From Lentisphaeria bacterium (GTDB lineage: Bacteria; Verrucomicrobiota; Lentisphaeria; Victivallales; Victivallaceae), in contig JAFTJQ010000082.1 of assembly GCA_017456285.1 (NCBI GenBank), positions 62,001 through 126,000 on the forward strand: a DNA stretch of 64,000 nucleotides, read 5' to 3'. This document shows, piece after piece, positions 18,050-27,410 of the stretch; position 1 is the first letter of the stretch, and every line of letters begins with the position of its first letter. The notes beneath the pieces were generated by a model. The model was not told the origin of the DNA. It made no database searches and saw only the letters and a list, made by a program, of their open reading frames with translations. The position numbers and the translations under genes are program-made.

Positions 18050-19597
18050 ATGTTCAATTTTGAACAACAACAACAATTCATTAAAAAAGCAAATGCATTA
18101 ACTCCGCAGTTAAAACGCTGGGTAGTGCCGATTGAGAAGTTGGCAACTCCGGTATTTGATGAGAATGTTTGGCAAAATTACACCATGAAGCAATCTGATT
18201 TGCAGGAATTTTTGTCAACTCATTCATTCGCTAACGGAGATTCATTTATTGTTGCTTTGCCTGAAACTTTGGTCGGGCAGTTGGCTTTCAGACTCTCCTC
18301 ACTGCAGGGATATGCTGATTCGCCGAGCCGTTTGCGAATAACGCTCGGTGAACTTCCGCAGGAGGTGGTTTTTGCCGATAAGCCCTATAATGGCACACTT
18401 AACGGCTCATGGCTGCAATCAGAAGTTATCAATATTGATGATTTGCCGATGGATGTTGTGCTTCCCCGTCGATACTGCTGCAAATATATCCGCTTTGATA
18501 TGATCGGAGTCCCCCGTAGAATTAACTTTGATAATATCCGCTTCATTGCCTGCGGAGCAGAGGATTATTTAGCTGAAGTTGATAAATCGCTTTCGCCGAT
18601 TTTGCAAGAGATTGACCGTGCAAGTATCAGAACTTTGCGTAATTGCATGCAGACATGTTTTGAGGACGGTCCCAAAAGAGACCGCCGCTTGTGGCTCGGA
18701 GATTTGAGATTGCAGGCAATGGTTAATAAAGTTACCTACAAGCGCTTTGATTTAGTTAAGCGGTCACTCTATCTCCTCGCAGGAGCGTTGCAGAATGACG
18801 GCGAAGTCAGCGGTTGCGTTATGGAGCGTCCGTACCCACGCAAAGGCTGTCACACCCACGATTACACCATGCTTTTCAGTTTGGTTTTGTATGAGTATTG
18901 CCGTGACAGCGGCGATTGGGCTTTGGGCGAAGAACTTTTTGACCTTGCATGTCACCAAATGCAGTTGATGGAACGCTTCTTTGAAAAAGGACTTTTCATC
19001 GGCGAAAATGATCCCTACAAAGATTGGTTTTTTGTTGATCATGATTTGGAGCTTGACCGTCAGGCGGCGGTTCAGGCACAGGCGATTGTCGGGTATAACT
19101 ATTTAGCGAAGCTGTCTGAAAAACTGGAAAAAAGCGAAAAGGCTTCAGCTTTCCGTGAAAAGGTCGAACTTTTAAGCAAAGTTGCCCGTGATAAGTTCTA
19201 TGACAGCCAAACAGGTGTAGTCGTTTCAGGAGAAAAACTGCAAATCTCCTACGCTTCACAAATTTGGATGATTTTAGCAGGAGTTCTCAATCCCGAAGAG
19301 GGCAAGCGGGCATTACTCGCTGTTGAAAAAAATCAGTCGGCATTGAAACCGTCATCACCATACATGTTCCATTATCTTTTGGAAGCATGGCAGATTTGCG
19401 GCGATGAAGAGCATTTAATGGAATTGCTGGAGGAGTATTACGGCAGTATGGTTAAACATGGTGCAGATACTTTCTGGGAAGCTTACCGCCCCGAAGATCC
19501 GTTCTTCTCTCCATACAATGATGTCAGAATGAATAGTGCTTGCCACGCTTGGAGCGGAACTGCTTCATATTTTATCAGGAAAGGCTATTTACAATGA
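18050..19597 (+). CDS. GH78-like alpha-L-rhamnosidase
   Basis: A 515-residue protein. The motif D-G-P-K-R-D-R-R-L-W-L-G-D near 203-215 matches the GH78 signature D-x-P-x-R-x-E/D-R-x-x-W-x-G-D, which carries the acidic catalytic residues. W-E-A-Y near 481 and C-H-A-W-S-G near 502 match the C-terminal part of the six-hairpin barrel. The N-terminal ~170 residues are a beta-sandwich. It is shorter than typical GH78 enzymes (about 900 residues), lacking the extra N-terminal domains. No signal peptide, so it is probably cytoplasmic, acting on imported rhamnosides. The gap to the DUF4838 gene is 3 bp, and it overlaps the next gene by ATGA. Confidence 0.78.
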   Translation: MFNFEQQQQFIKKANALTPQLKRWVVPIEKLATPVFDENVWQNYTMKQSDLQEFLSTHSFANGDSFIVALPETLVGQLAFRLSSLQGYADSPSRLRITLGELPQEVVFADKPYNGTLNGSWLQSEVINIDDLPMDVVLPRRYCCKYIRFDMIGVPRRINFDNIRFIACGAEDYLAEVDKSLSPILQEIDRASIRTLRNCMQTCFEDGPKRDRRLWLGDLRLQAMVNKVTYKRFDLVKRSLYLLAGALQNDGEVSGCVMERPYPRKGCHTHDYTMLFSLVLYEYCRDSGDWALGEELFDLACHQMQLMERFFEKGLFIGENDPYKDWFFVDHDLELDRQAAVQAQAIVGYNYLAKLSEKLEKSEKASAFREKVELLSKVARDKFYDSQTGVVVSGEKLQISYASQIWMILAGVLNPEEGKRALLAVEKNQSALKPSSPYMFHYLLEAWQICGDEEHLMELLEEYYGSMVKHGADTFWEAYRPEDPFFSPYNDVRMNSACHAWSGTASYFIRKGYLQ

Positions 19598-20826
19598 AAA
19601 AAATATTATTATTGATTGCATTAACTTTTTTACTCTCTGCCTGTAAATTTAATGATGTTGCTCTCTGCAAAAGCAGTTTGGCTAATAGTCAGGCAATTCC
19701 CATGTCGGAATTGATTATTCCGACTAAAAGTATCGAGTATGCGAACATGGTCGGCAAAAATTTTGTTTTCAGTATGGAGGGTGGATTTGCTTCGCAAGTT
19801 CCTTTCCCTCAAGAACTTCTGATGTTCAGACTGAAAAGAATGGCGACAAATAACAAAATTACTCTTATCGCTTCAGAACAAACAAGTTACATCAATGATT
19901 GGAATTTGTTTGCGGCTGAAAAAATTTTCAGCGGTAAGAAATTTGACCGCCGCAAAGAGCGGGAAAATTATCTCAAAAAGAATTTCGGCGAAGCAAGCAA
20001 GGAAATGGCGGAATACTTCCGCATTTCAGAGCGACAGATTTTCAGAGTCGGAGCAACTTGCGGAATAGGTACACCGAGTTATCCTACTGTATCGGAAATT
20101 TGTCAGGACGGCTTTTTGAATGATTTGGAAGCAGCTTTGCAGGAAGCATTGAAAGTTGCAAGTAGCGAAAAATGTCGCAAAGCAGTGGAGAAAGAATTAA
20201 AATTTTTCCGCAATTATCGTGAAAAATTATTGCTCGAAGTCGATAAAAATATCCGTCGGGCATACGCAAATGATGCGAAAAAGCATGAATTTACAACTCT
20301 GTACGGCGACAAGGCAAATATCAAAACGCTTTTGGAGTTAAAGGCGGATGAAAATTACTTGATTTTGACTTTGACTGCTTCGGAAAATGCCCCGGGCGAG
20401 AAGAGAATTTCTCAAGTCAGGGAAAGAGATTTTGCCAATATGTGGGCAGAGGACGGATTCGAGGTTTTCTTAATTCCTGATAAAAATGTCCCCAACAAGG
20501 GCTGGCAATTTATTATTAATTCCAGAGGTTCTTTGTGGGATGCCCGTCATAGCAAAGTCGGTTCATGCGATGTCAGCTGGAGTGCCGATAATGCACGGGT
20601 CGATTTTGCCGAACTTGACGGAGCATGGCAGGTAACTTTAACTGTTCCATGGAGCGATTTAGGTTTTCAGGGCATGCCGAAGCAGGAATTTTTGGCTAAT
20701 GTCTATCGCAATCGTGCCGTACACGGAATTGCGAGAGCAACTTTCGCTTGGTCGCCGATCTATGCGGGTGCATATTATCAACCGAAAAAATTCGGTCGGT
20801 TTATTTGGAATGAGGGGGAAAAATGA
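19594..20826 (+). CDS. Lipoprotein with CBM9-like domain
   Basis: A 410-residue protein. The start is the ATG at 19594, overlapping the previous stop (ATGA), with AGGAAAGG upstream; it places a lipobox L-S-A-C17 at the N-terminus. The middle is helical and charged (residues ~100-225), without a recognised family. Residues ~245-410 form a carbohydrate-binding family 9-like/DOMON-type beta sandwich (W-A-E-D-G-F-E-V-F-L-I-P, G-W-Q-F-I-I-N-S-R-G, V-T-L-T-V-P-W-S-D-L-G). It is likely anchored in the outer membrane, holding substrate for the neighbouring enzymes. Confidence 0.72.
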   Translation: MKKILLLIALTFLLSACKFNDVALCKSSLANSQAIPMSELIIPTKSIEYANMVGKNFVFSMEGGFASQVPFPQELLMFRLKRMATNNKITLIASEQTSYINDWNLFAAEKIFSGKKFDRRKERENYLKKNFGEASKEMAEYFRISERQIFRVGATCGIGTPSYPTVSEICQDGFLNDLEAALQEALKVASSEKCRKAVEKELKFFRNYREKLLLEVDKNIRRAYANDAKKHEFTTLYGDKANIKTLLELKADENYLILTLTASENAPGEKRISQVRERDFANMWAEDGFEVFLIPDKNVPNKGWQFIINSRGSLWDARHSKVGSCDVSWSADNARVDFAELDGAWQVTLTVPWSDLGFQGMPKQEFLANVYRNRAVHGIARATFAWSPIYAGAYYQPKKFGRFIWNEGEK

Positions 20827-21740
20827 AAAAAATAATTTTAGCAAGTATAATTTCGGTAATCGCTTTGGCAATGAGCGGAGCAGAGTTCATCTCATGGCAA
20901 AAAAGCGTGCCGGGTAATAGTTTGGAAGTACACCAAATTGATAATCCGCGTGAGATCGGCGATATTTATATTGTGATTGCTCCGGATAAAACAGTTTCTT
21001 TGATTGATACCGGGGTGATTAATACCGGCAAAAGCGTTTTGATCAAGGCTTTGGAGAAGCGGAATATTAAAAAAATTGACCAACTGATTATCAGCCATTT
21101 TCATAGCGACCATGTCGGAGGAGCATTAACTCTCCTTGCTGATCCTGCCTTTGAAATCGGCAAAATTATTTGTACATTTCCGCCGGAAGAGGATATTGTT
21201 CCGGGAGAGATGAGCAGTTTGAAGTTTTACCGCTCTGTGAAAATCATGGCACAGGATAGAAATATCCCCTGGATTCAGGTTAATTGCGGTGATGTTTTGA
21301 ACTTCGGAGGCGATGTTACTGCTGAAGTTATTGGCGGTGCAACTCCCTACGCCGCACATAGAATCGGGGATCACAATGGGCAATCACTGGTATTTAAACT
21401 CAAATACGGTGATTTTACCATGCTTTTTACCGGAGATTTGAGTTGGGCACAGGAGAAAGTTATTTTCGCAAATAAAGGCAACTTCAAGTGCGATGTATTA
21501 AAAATGGCACATCACGGCGGTGCAGGAAGCAATAGCGATGAAATGGTCGATGCCGCTAATCCGATTATTGCGCTTGCTACCCAGCCTGAATGGCTTGCTC
21601 GTGACCAGAGAGGAATAAGAGTTGAAAAAATGCTTGCCAAGCGTAATATCCCTTATTTCCGCAGTTGGGAATATCCCGATTTAATACTTTTCAGTAACGG
21701 CAAAACTTTCGGACTTTATAATCCCTTGAATAAATGCTAG
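20823..21740 (+). CDS. Secreted metallo-beta-lactamase-fold hydrolase
   Basis: A 305-residue protein with a signal peptide (cleavage near M-S-G-A). The metal motif H92-F-H94-S-D96-H97 and later H-H-G-G-A-G-S-N are those of the ComEC C-terminal-type MBL fold, which hydrolyses phosphoester or other ester bonds. Unlike ComEC it has no transmembrane channel, so it is a free periplasmic enzyme. It overlaps the lipoprotein gene by ATGA, so it belongs to the sugar operon. It could remove an ester or phosphate substituent from the glycan, but there is no direct evidence for a substrate. Confidence 0.8.
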   Translation: MKKIILASIISVIALAMSGAEFISWQKSVPGNSLEVHQIDNPREIGDIYIVIAPDKTVSLIDTGVINTGKSVLIKALEKRNIKKIDQLIISHFHSDHVGGALTLLADPAFEIGKIICTFPPEEDIVPGEMSSLKFYRSVKIMAQDRNIPWIQVNCGDVLNFGGDVTAEVIGGATPYAAHRIGDHNGQSLVFKLKYGDFTMLFTGDLSWAQEKVIFANKGNFKCDVLKMAHHGGAGSNSDEMVDAANPIIALATQPEWLARDQRGIRVEKMLAKRNIPYFRSWEYPDLILFSNGKTFGLYNPLNKC

Positions 21741-21750
21741 GAAGAAAAAA

Positions 21751-23172
21751 ATGACTACACAAACTCAACAAAAAAACAGTGTTTCTCTCTTGGAACGTAT
21801 GGCGTGGGGCGTAGGCGGTTGGGCAGACGGATATACTTTCGTCATTGTCAATAGTTTATTCCTGTATCTATATGTGGATTATTTCAAAATGGATCCGATT
21901 TTGGCAGGTGTTTCACTGGCAATTCCGAGAATTTTTGATGCCGTAACAGACCCTATTATCGGGAATTGGTCGGATAACTTCCGCTCACGCTGGGGCAGAA
22001 GAAAGCCATTGATTTTCGTGGGAGTAATCGGTTGTGCGATATTGTTGCCCTTGTATTGGCTGCCGCCGATGCTGGATACGGTCAAAAATCCCTGGTACAG
22101 CAATATACCTTTTCTCTATGTGAGTATTTTAGGGTGTCTTTATGCGGCGGTTTATACACTTTTTGTCGTGCCGTACACTGCACTTGGGTATGAATTAAGC
22201 GATGACTATGATGAACGCACCAAGGTTTTGTCATGGCGTATGTATTTCGGTTTGGTCGGACAGACAATTTCGCCATTGGCATACACCTTAAGCGTGAAAA
22301 AATCCCTTTTCCCGAATATTCATCAGGGAGCAGTTGTCATGTCAATTGTCGCAGGGCTTTTCATTTTGGTTCTCGGTATGATTCCGGCAATTGTCTGCCA
22401 TGAAAATCCCAAAAATTCACAGCATGAAAAGATTAATATTTTCAAGGCATTGAAAGGTATTTTAACCAATAAACCGTATTTGATTTTAATTGCAGGATTT
22501 TTCATCGTTTTAACTTGCTGCAGTGCGACAGGCAGTATTTCAGGACTGCTTAATTTGTATTATGTCTGCAACGGCAATGAGGAACTTAACGGCAAAATTG
22601 TCTTCTATATCGGTCTGGTTTATTCAGTTATCAGTATTGTCAGTTTGCTTTTTATCAGCAAAATTTCGACAATATTCGGCAAAAGAGAGGGTTTTATTAT
22701 CGGGATGATAATTGCGGCAATCGGCAGATTGACATATTTTATAACTTTAACTCCTGCTTCTCCGTATTTGCAGCTTGTAAGTTTGGGTATTGATTCACTT
22801 GCATTGCAGGGGTGCTGGTTAATGTTAGATTCAATGAATTCCGACATCTGTGATTACGAGGAATTGAGAACGGGACACCGCGGGGAAGGAATTATCAGTT
22901 CTTTCCGTGGTTTTATACAAAAGGCATCAGGTGCTTTATGTGCAGTTTTGAGCGGAGTATTTTTAGTTCTCTGCGGATATGATGCGGAAGCCGCCAAATC
23001 TGCCGAGGGTTTACCAGAGCAGGTGCTTACAAACATGCGAAATGCCTACATTATTATTCCGGTTGTCGGCTTTATCATCGGGATTATACTTTTCAGTTTC
23101 TATCCATTGACCAAGCAGAGATGCAATGAGATCAAGCAGGAGCTTGAACGCAGAAATATGAATCAAAAATAA
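21751..23172 (+). CDS. GPH-family sugar:cation symporter
   Basis: A 473-residue carrier with about twelve hydrophobic helices. The N-terminal G-W-A-D-G-Y-T, R-I-F-D-A-V-T-D-P-I-I-G and S-R-W-G-R-R-K-P motifs are diagnostic of the glycoside-pentoside-hexuronide (MelB/XynP-like) branch of the MFS. It probably imports the oligosaccharide or glycoside released outside the cell, coupled to sodium or proton entry. RBS AGGAAG; 10-bp gap after the MBL gene. Confidence 0.88.
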   Translation: MTTQTQQKNSVSLLERMAWGVGGWADGYTFVIVNSLFLYLYVDYFKMDPILAGVSLAIPRIFDAVTDPIIGNWSDNFRSRWGRRKPLIFVGVIGCAILLPLYWLPPMLDTVKNPWYSNIPFLYVSILGCLYAAVYTLFVVPYTALGYELSDDYDERTKVLSWRMYFGLVGQTISPLAYTLSVKKSLFPNIHQGAVVMSIVAGLFILVLGMIPAIVCHENPKNSQHEKINIFKALKGILTNKPYLILIAGFFIVLTCCSATGSISGLLNLYYVCNGNEELNGKIVFYIGLVYSVISIVSLLFISKISTIFGKREGFIIGMIIAAIGRLTYFITLTPASPYLQLVSLGIDSLALQGCWLMLDSMNSDICDYEELRTGHRGEGIISSFRGFIQKASGALCAVLSGVFLVLCGYDAEAAKSAEGLPEQVLTNMRNAYIIIPVVGFIIGIILFSFYPLTKQRCNEIKQELERRNMNQK

Positions 23173-23197
23173 TCAGTAAATTCAAAGGCATTAACTT

Positions 23198-24067
23198 ATG
23201 ATTACAGGTATTTTGTTATCTTTTGCGGCAGGTTTATTTACGATATTTTTTGGAATCGTATTTCGATTTGTCGGCGAAAAGTATGATTTCCGCAATACCA
23301 TGATATGCTATAACTCGGTAAGTGCGGTGGTTGTGGCAGTCGGCACATTTTGCTTCACAAACGGGTGGTCAAGTTTTGTTCTGACGGGGGTGCTTTTAAG
23401 CGCTCTTTCGGGTGCAATTAATATCAGCGGTTTAATGTTGCTCCGTCGGGCGATGGCGATAGGCAATTCCGGAATCGCCTGGTCATTTTGCCAGGCAAGT
23501 TTGCTCGGACCGTTTCTATCAGGGGTATTATTTTACCGTGAACAGCCCTCAATTTTGCAGTACGGCGGAGTCGGATTGATTTTACTTGGCTTAATTATCC
23601 TCGGAAGTTCAAATTCAAGTTCACAAAAGGCATCGTCCAATAAGTATTTATTGCTGGCAATCGGTTCATTTTTATTCGGCTGCTGCAATGGTTCGATTAT
23701 GCTGACCGTGAGCAAAATCACACCGGATTTGGCAATTACATTAAGAACGGTATCGATGTCGGTCGGGGCGATTATGGTGCTGTTGTGGGTTAAAAAATCG
23801 AAAACTGTTGAAACAAAATTAAGCAAGGGCATGTTATTAACTTCGCTTTTCTTGAGTTTATTCGGTATTTTATCAAGTATAACTATGCTTTGGGGAGTTA
23901 ATGAACTTGCTAAAGTTCAGTTCGGCGGATTGGCAATTCCGATTGTTCAAGGAACTGCGATCGGCGGTTTTGCATTGTACAGCCGATTTTTCCTGAAGGA
24001 AGTAACAACACTATTGAAGTGGAGCGGAATTGTTTTAATCATCGTCGGAATTGCTCTATTAATGTAA
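23198..24067 (+). CDS. EamA/DMT-type transporter
   Basis: A 289-residue protein with about ten transmembrane helices in two halves, typical of the drug/metabolite transporter superfamily (for example G-V-G-L-I-L-L-G-L-I-I-L-G near 128 and V-L-I-I-V-G-I-A-L-L at the C-terminus). As the last gene of the sugar operon it is a candidate monosaccharide carrier, since RhaT-type rhamnose carriers belong to the same superfamily, but sequence alone does not fix the substrate. The spacing to the symporter gene is 25 bp. Confidence 0.7.
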   Translation: MITGILLSFAAGLFTIFFGIVFRFVGEKYDFRNTMICYNSVSAVVVAVGTFCFTNGWSSFVLTGVLLSALSGAINISGLMLLRRAMAIGNSGIAWSFCQASLLGPFLSGVLFYREQPSILQYGGVGLILLGLIILGSSNSSSQKASSNKYLLLAIGSFLFGCCNGSIMLTVSKITPDLAITLRTVSMSVGAIMVLLWVKKSKTVETKLSKGMLLTSLFLSLFGILSSITMLWGVNELAKVQFGGLAIPIVQGTAIGGFALYSRFFLKEVTTLLKWSGIVLIIVGIALLM

Positions 24068-24187
24068 AACGCTTTTTTGTAAGGGGTATAGCCATATTAT
24101 TTGACCTGTGAGCAATACCTCTTTTTTAGTTCTTTCCGCGAAAAGTTCGATACATTCATAATATCTTAATTTTTTTGTTTTCAGCGT

Positions 24188-24216
24188 TTGCAATTTAGTT
24201 ATATAGAGATTATATT
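24188..24216 (+). promoter_or_regulatory. Promoter for CNNM/CorC gene
   Basis: TTGCAA (24188-24193), 17-bp spacer, TATATT (24211-24216), 41 bp before the start codon. No terminator was seen for the operon upstream. Confidence 0.72.
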
Positions 24217-24256
24217 AAATTGAAAATTTTTTAACTGAAAGGAAAATAAAAATATT

Positions 24257-25522
24257 ATGGAAGTTGAACCGGACTCGTTTAGTTATTCGATGGCGTGGAT
24301 TGTATTAATTATCAGTGTTGGTATTGCCTGCGGAGTATCATTAATTTGCTCACTGCTGGAAGCCGCTTTATTAAGCTTGACTCCGAGCCAGTTGGCACGC
24401 ATAAAGAAAAAATCTCCGAAAATCGGTTCGATTTGTCACGACTTGAAGCATAATATCGGAAAACCGATTGCTTTTATTCTGATTTTGAATACTGCCGCCC
24501 ATACTATCGGTGCGGCGGTAGCAGGAGCGGCATTTAATGTCCTTTTCGGTCAAAGTTGGTTATGGGTTTTTACCTTGGCTTTGACCTTGGTAATGGTGCA
24601 ATATACCGAGATTTTGCCGAAAACTTTGGGGGTCAGATTTAATGTGCAGATTATGAGTTTTGCAAGTCCGATTTTGCTTGTCGGGTCGAAACTATTGTCG
24701 CCGATAATCACGCTTGTTCATCTGGTCAATAAGCCATTTGAACACAGCAAAAAGGATAATTCTCCCTCAACTGCCGATGAAATTTCAGCATTGGCGGCAT
24801 TGGCAAGAAGTACCCAGCAGATTAATAGCCAGCAGGAGCGAATTATCAAAGCAGTGCCGCAACTGTCGGAAATGGAGGTAAAAGAGGTGATGATTCCGGT
24901 GGATAATGTCGCTTTTATCCCCCATGATCAGACGGTGGCATCGGCAATTAACTTTAATTCAAATGATTTTCATACTCGTTATCCGGTTTGTGAGCGGGGC
25001 AATTACAATAAAATTTACGGCTATGTTAACTTCAAAGAACTTGTTTCCGCTTTCCGCAATAAGGTTGATGAAGCGAAGTTATCAGATTTTATCCGTCCGA
25101 TACTTTTTGTTACGGAAGATGACTCGCTTGATGATGTTTTGAAAAAATTTTCATCGCACTACTGCCACATGGCAATTGTGCATAATGTTGATGGTCAAGT
25201 GCTTGGCATGCTGACATTGGAGGATATTATTGAGGAACTTATCGGGGATTTGAATGATGAATTTGACCCATTGCCGAGGACATTTTATTCGCCGAAAGAG
25301 GGTTTTTATGTGGTCGGCGGCGGTAATCCTGTGAGTATCCTTGCCAATGAAGCACAACTGGATCTGCCGAAAAAACGTGAACCTTTGGCGGTTTGGTTTG
25401 AGGATGTTTATCGTAAAAAAATCCGTGTCGGAGTGGTTTTCCGTTATAATAATGCCGAGTTTTATGTGCGAAAAATACGACGTGGAAGAGTTTTTGAATT
25501 TAACGTAAAAAAGGTGATGTAG
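24257..25522 (+). CDS. HlyC/CorC (CNNM) family membrane protein with CBS pair
   Basis: A 421-residue protein. Residues ~10-175 are a DUF21 (CNNM) transmembrane domain (S-L-L-E-A-A-L-L-S-L-T-P and the helix ending Y-T-E-I-L-P-K-T-L-G). A CBS pair spans ~205-335 (V-M-I-P, R-Y-P-V, G-M-L-T-L-E-D-I-I-E-E-L-I-G). A CorC/HlyC C-terminal domain spans ~340-420. This family is linked to magnesium or other divalent-cation efflux at the inner membrane; the 'hemolysin' name is historical. The downstream lipoprotein starts immediately after its stop. Confidence 0.88.
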   Translation: MEVEPDSFSYSMAWIVLIISVGIACGVSLICSLLEAALLSLTPSQLARIKKKSPKIGSICHDLKHNIGKPIAFILILNTAAHTIGAAVAGAAFNVLFGQSWLWVFTLALTLVMVQYTEILPKTLGVRFNVQIMSFASPILLVGSKLLSPIITLVHLVNKPFEHSKKDNSPSTADEISALAALARSTQQINSQQERIIKAVPQLSEMEVKEVMIPVDNVAFIPHDQTVASAINFNSNDFHTRYPVCERGNYNKIYGYVNFKELVSAFRNKVDEAKLSDFIRPILFVTEDDSLDDVLKKFSSHYCHMAIVHNVDGQVLGMLTLEDIIEELIGDLNDEFDPLPRTFYSPKEGFYVVGGGNPVSILANEAQLDLPKKREPLAVWFEDVYRKKIRVGVVFRYNNAEFYVRKIRRGRVFEFNVKKVM

Positions 25523-26113
25523 ATGAAAAAGTTTTTGATTTTAATTGTCGGCATTTTGTTGTTAAGCGGGTTCGGCTGTATGCGAGTAGATTATGTCGGG
25601 CAGAAATTTCCGATTTTGCCAGAGGGGGAATATGTCGATTTTTACCGCAGTTTAGACGAAGTGCCTGATAATTTGAAGCCGATCGGCAGAGGTACGGCAA
25701 TGGTGCCTTTTACCATGATTGATGATGATATTTATCTGCTTTTTGCCGAAAAAGCCGCTGAAGTCGGTGCGACTGCATTTGCGATTTCTGACAGTCAGAA
25801 AGTTCTTCTTGGAGCAACAAATGAGATTGAGAGCCGACCGAGGCGACCTGATGCGGCGTGGAGCGTGGATGGTACTGACGGCGAGGGAAGAGCGGTGTAC
25901 AGCAATACTTTCGGACGAGAAGAGGGGCTTAAAGTAGTTACAAAAACTCACTACAAATTGAAGTTGACGGCGGTTTTTTATGTGCCGATTGAATCTTTCA
26001 ATGAATATCTGAATAGTAGCAATGCGGCAGTTGAAGCAGAAGAAGCGACGGAAGAACAAAAAACTGCGGACTTTGATGCAGAAACTATAGCGTCCGAGGA
26101 TGCAAGCAAATAA
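25523..26113 (+). CDS. Putative lipoprotein of unknown function
   Basis: A 196-residue protein. The N-terminus is a hydrophobic signal ending in G-F-G-C, an imperfect lipobox. The centre (G-R-G-T-A-M-V-P-F, A-A-E-V-G-A-T-A-F) has the look of small envelope lipoproteins that carry a 'sorting out of redundancy' type fold, but I cannot name a family. The last ~35 residues are acidic and low-complexity (E/A/D rich). It starts directly after the CorC-family gene and is two bases from the U32 gene, so the three are co-transcribed. Confidence 0.6.
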   Translation: MKKFLILIVGILLLSGFGCMRVDYVGQKFPILPEGEYVDFYRSLDEVPDNLKPIGRGTAMVPFTMIDDDIYLLFAEKAAEVGATAFAISDSQKVLLGATNEIESRPRRPDAAWSVDGTDGEGRAVYSNTFGREEGLKVVTKTHYKLKLTAVFYVPIESFNEYLNSSNAAVEAEEATEEQKTADFDAETIASEDASK

Positions 26114-26115
26114 TT

Positions 26116-27387
26116 ATGGCAGTCGGCGATAAAAAAATTGAATTAATGGCTCCGGCTGGTGATTTTACTTCGCTTGCGGCGGCATTGCGTAGTGGGGCTT
26201 CGTCGATTTATATCGGGGTGGGGGCATTTAATATGCGGTCGCATGCAAGTGCGAATTTTCAGCAAAGCGACTTAAAAAAAGTTGTTGAGATGTGTCACCG
26301 CTGTGGGAAAAAACTCTATTTGACCTTGAATACAATCGCCTTTGATGATGAAATTGAGTCTATTCACAGTCTTTGTGATGAGGCGAAATCAGTTGGTGTT
26401 GATGCAGTAATTGCCGCTGATTTGGCAGTTATTACTTACGCCAATAGTATCGGATTGCCGATTCACATGTCGGTGCAGACCAATGTTTCCAATATTGAAG
26501 CAGTTAAATTTTTTGCCAAATTTGCCGAAGTGGTGGTGCTGGCTCGCGAGTGTTCACTTGCTCAAATCAAAGAGATTTGCCGAAAAATTAAAGAAGAAAA
26601 TATTATCGGAAGCACCGGGAAACTCATGGAAGTTGAGGTTTTTGTGCATGGAGCATTGTGCGTAGCAACCAGCGGCAGGTGCTTTATGAGTCAAATTTCT
26701 TGCAACGCTTCAGCGAATCGTGGGCGTTGTTTCCAGCCTTGCCGCAGAAAATATGTGATCAAAGATGTCGAGAGTGATACAGAGTTTACGCTTGAGGGGC
26801 AATATGTGATGTCACCGAAAGATTTGTGCATGATTCAATTTTTGGAAGAACTTGTCGCAAGTGGGGTGTCGATTCTGAAAATCGAGGGCAGAGGGCGTTC
26901 TGCGGATTATGTGTCAAAGGTGGTCGGCGTCTATCGTGAGGCTTTGGATAAAATTGAAAATGGCATTGCTTTGACCGATGAGGATAAGCAATTTTACGTC
27001 AGCGAACTTGAGAAAGTTTTTAACCGCAAGTTCTGGCATGGCGGATATTATCTGGGCGAAAATTTGGATGAGTGGTGTAATATCGGCGGCAGTAATGCGA
27101 AATTTCATAAAATTTGTGTCGGTAAAGTCAGCAAATATTTTAATAAAATTCAGGTGGCGGAAATTACGCTTGATGCAGGAAGTTTCACCGAGGGCGACAC
27201 ACTTTTGGTAATCGGACCGACGACGGGGGCTTTGGAGTTTACGGCGGAGAATATCGTTGTGCATGGTGTGAAAACTCAAAAAGCGGAGCAAAAAAGTTTA
27301 GTTACCTTGCAAGTCCCTGCTAAAGTCAGGGTTAATGACTTGGTTTATTTGCTTGAGAAACGTACTTTCGGGGACGGCAAAAATTAA
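26116..27387 (+). CDS. U32-family peptidase-like protein (TrhP/YegQ type)
   Basis: A 423-residue protein. The start M-A-V-G-D-K-K-I-E-L-M-A-P-A-G-D matches the U32 N-terminus. The family signature E-V-F-V-H-G-A-L-C-V-A-T-S-G-R-C-F-M-S is present near 177-195. Further cysteines (C-N-A-S-A-N-R-G-R-C-F-Q-P-C-R-R) complete the conserved cysteine set, probably for an iron-sulfur cluster. Characterised members act in tRNA or rRNA hydroxylation (TrhP, RlhA) rather than as collagenases. The beta-barrel C-terminal domain (~340-420) is present. Confidence 0.87.
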   Translation: MAVGDKKIELMAPAGDFTSLAAALRSGASSIYIGVGAFNMRSHASANFQQSDLKKVVEMCHRCGKKLYLTLNTIAFDDEIESIHSLCDEAKSVGVDAVIAADLAVITYANSIGLPIHMSVQTNVSNIEAVKFFAKFAEVVVLARECSLAQIKEICRKIKEENIIGSTGKLMEVEVFVHGALCVATSGRCFMSQISCNASANRGRCFQPCRRKYVIKDVESDTEFTLEGQYVMSPKDLCMIQFLEELVASGVSILKIEGRGRSADYVSKVVGVYREALDKIENGIALTDEDKQFYVSELEKVFNRKFWHGGYYLGENLDEWCNIGGSNAKFHKICVGKVSKYFNKIQVAEITLDAGSFTEGDTLLVIGPTTGALEFTAENIVVHGVKTQKAEQKSLVTLQVPAKVRVNDLVYLLEKRTFGDGKN

Positions 27388-27410
27388 ATTTTCACACATA
27401 GGAGGGCAGA

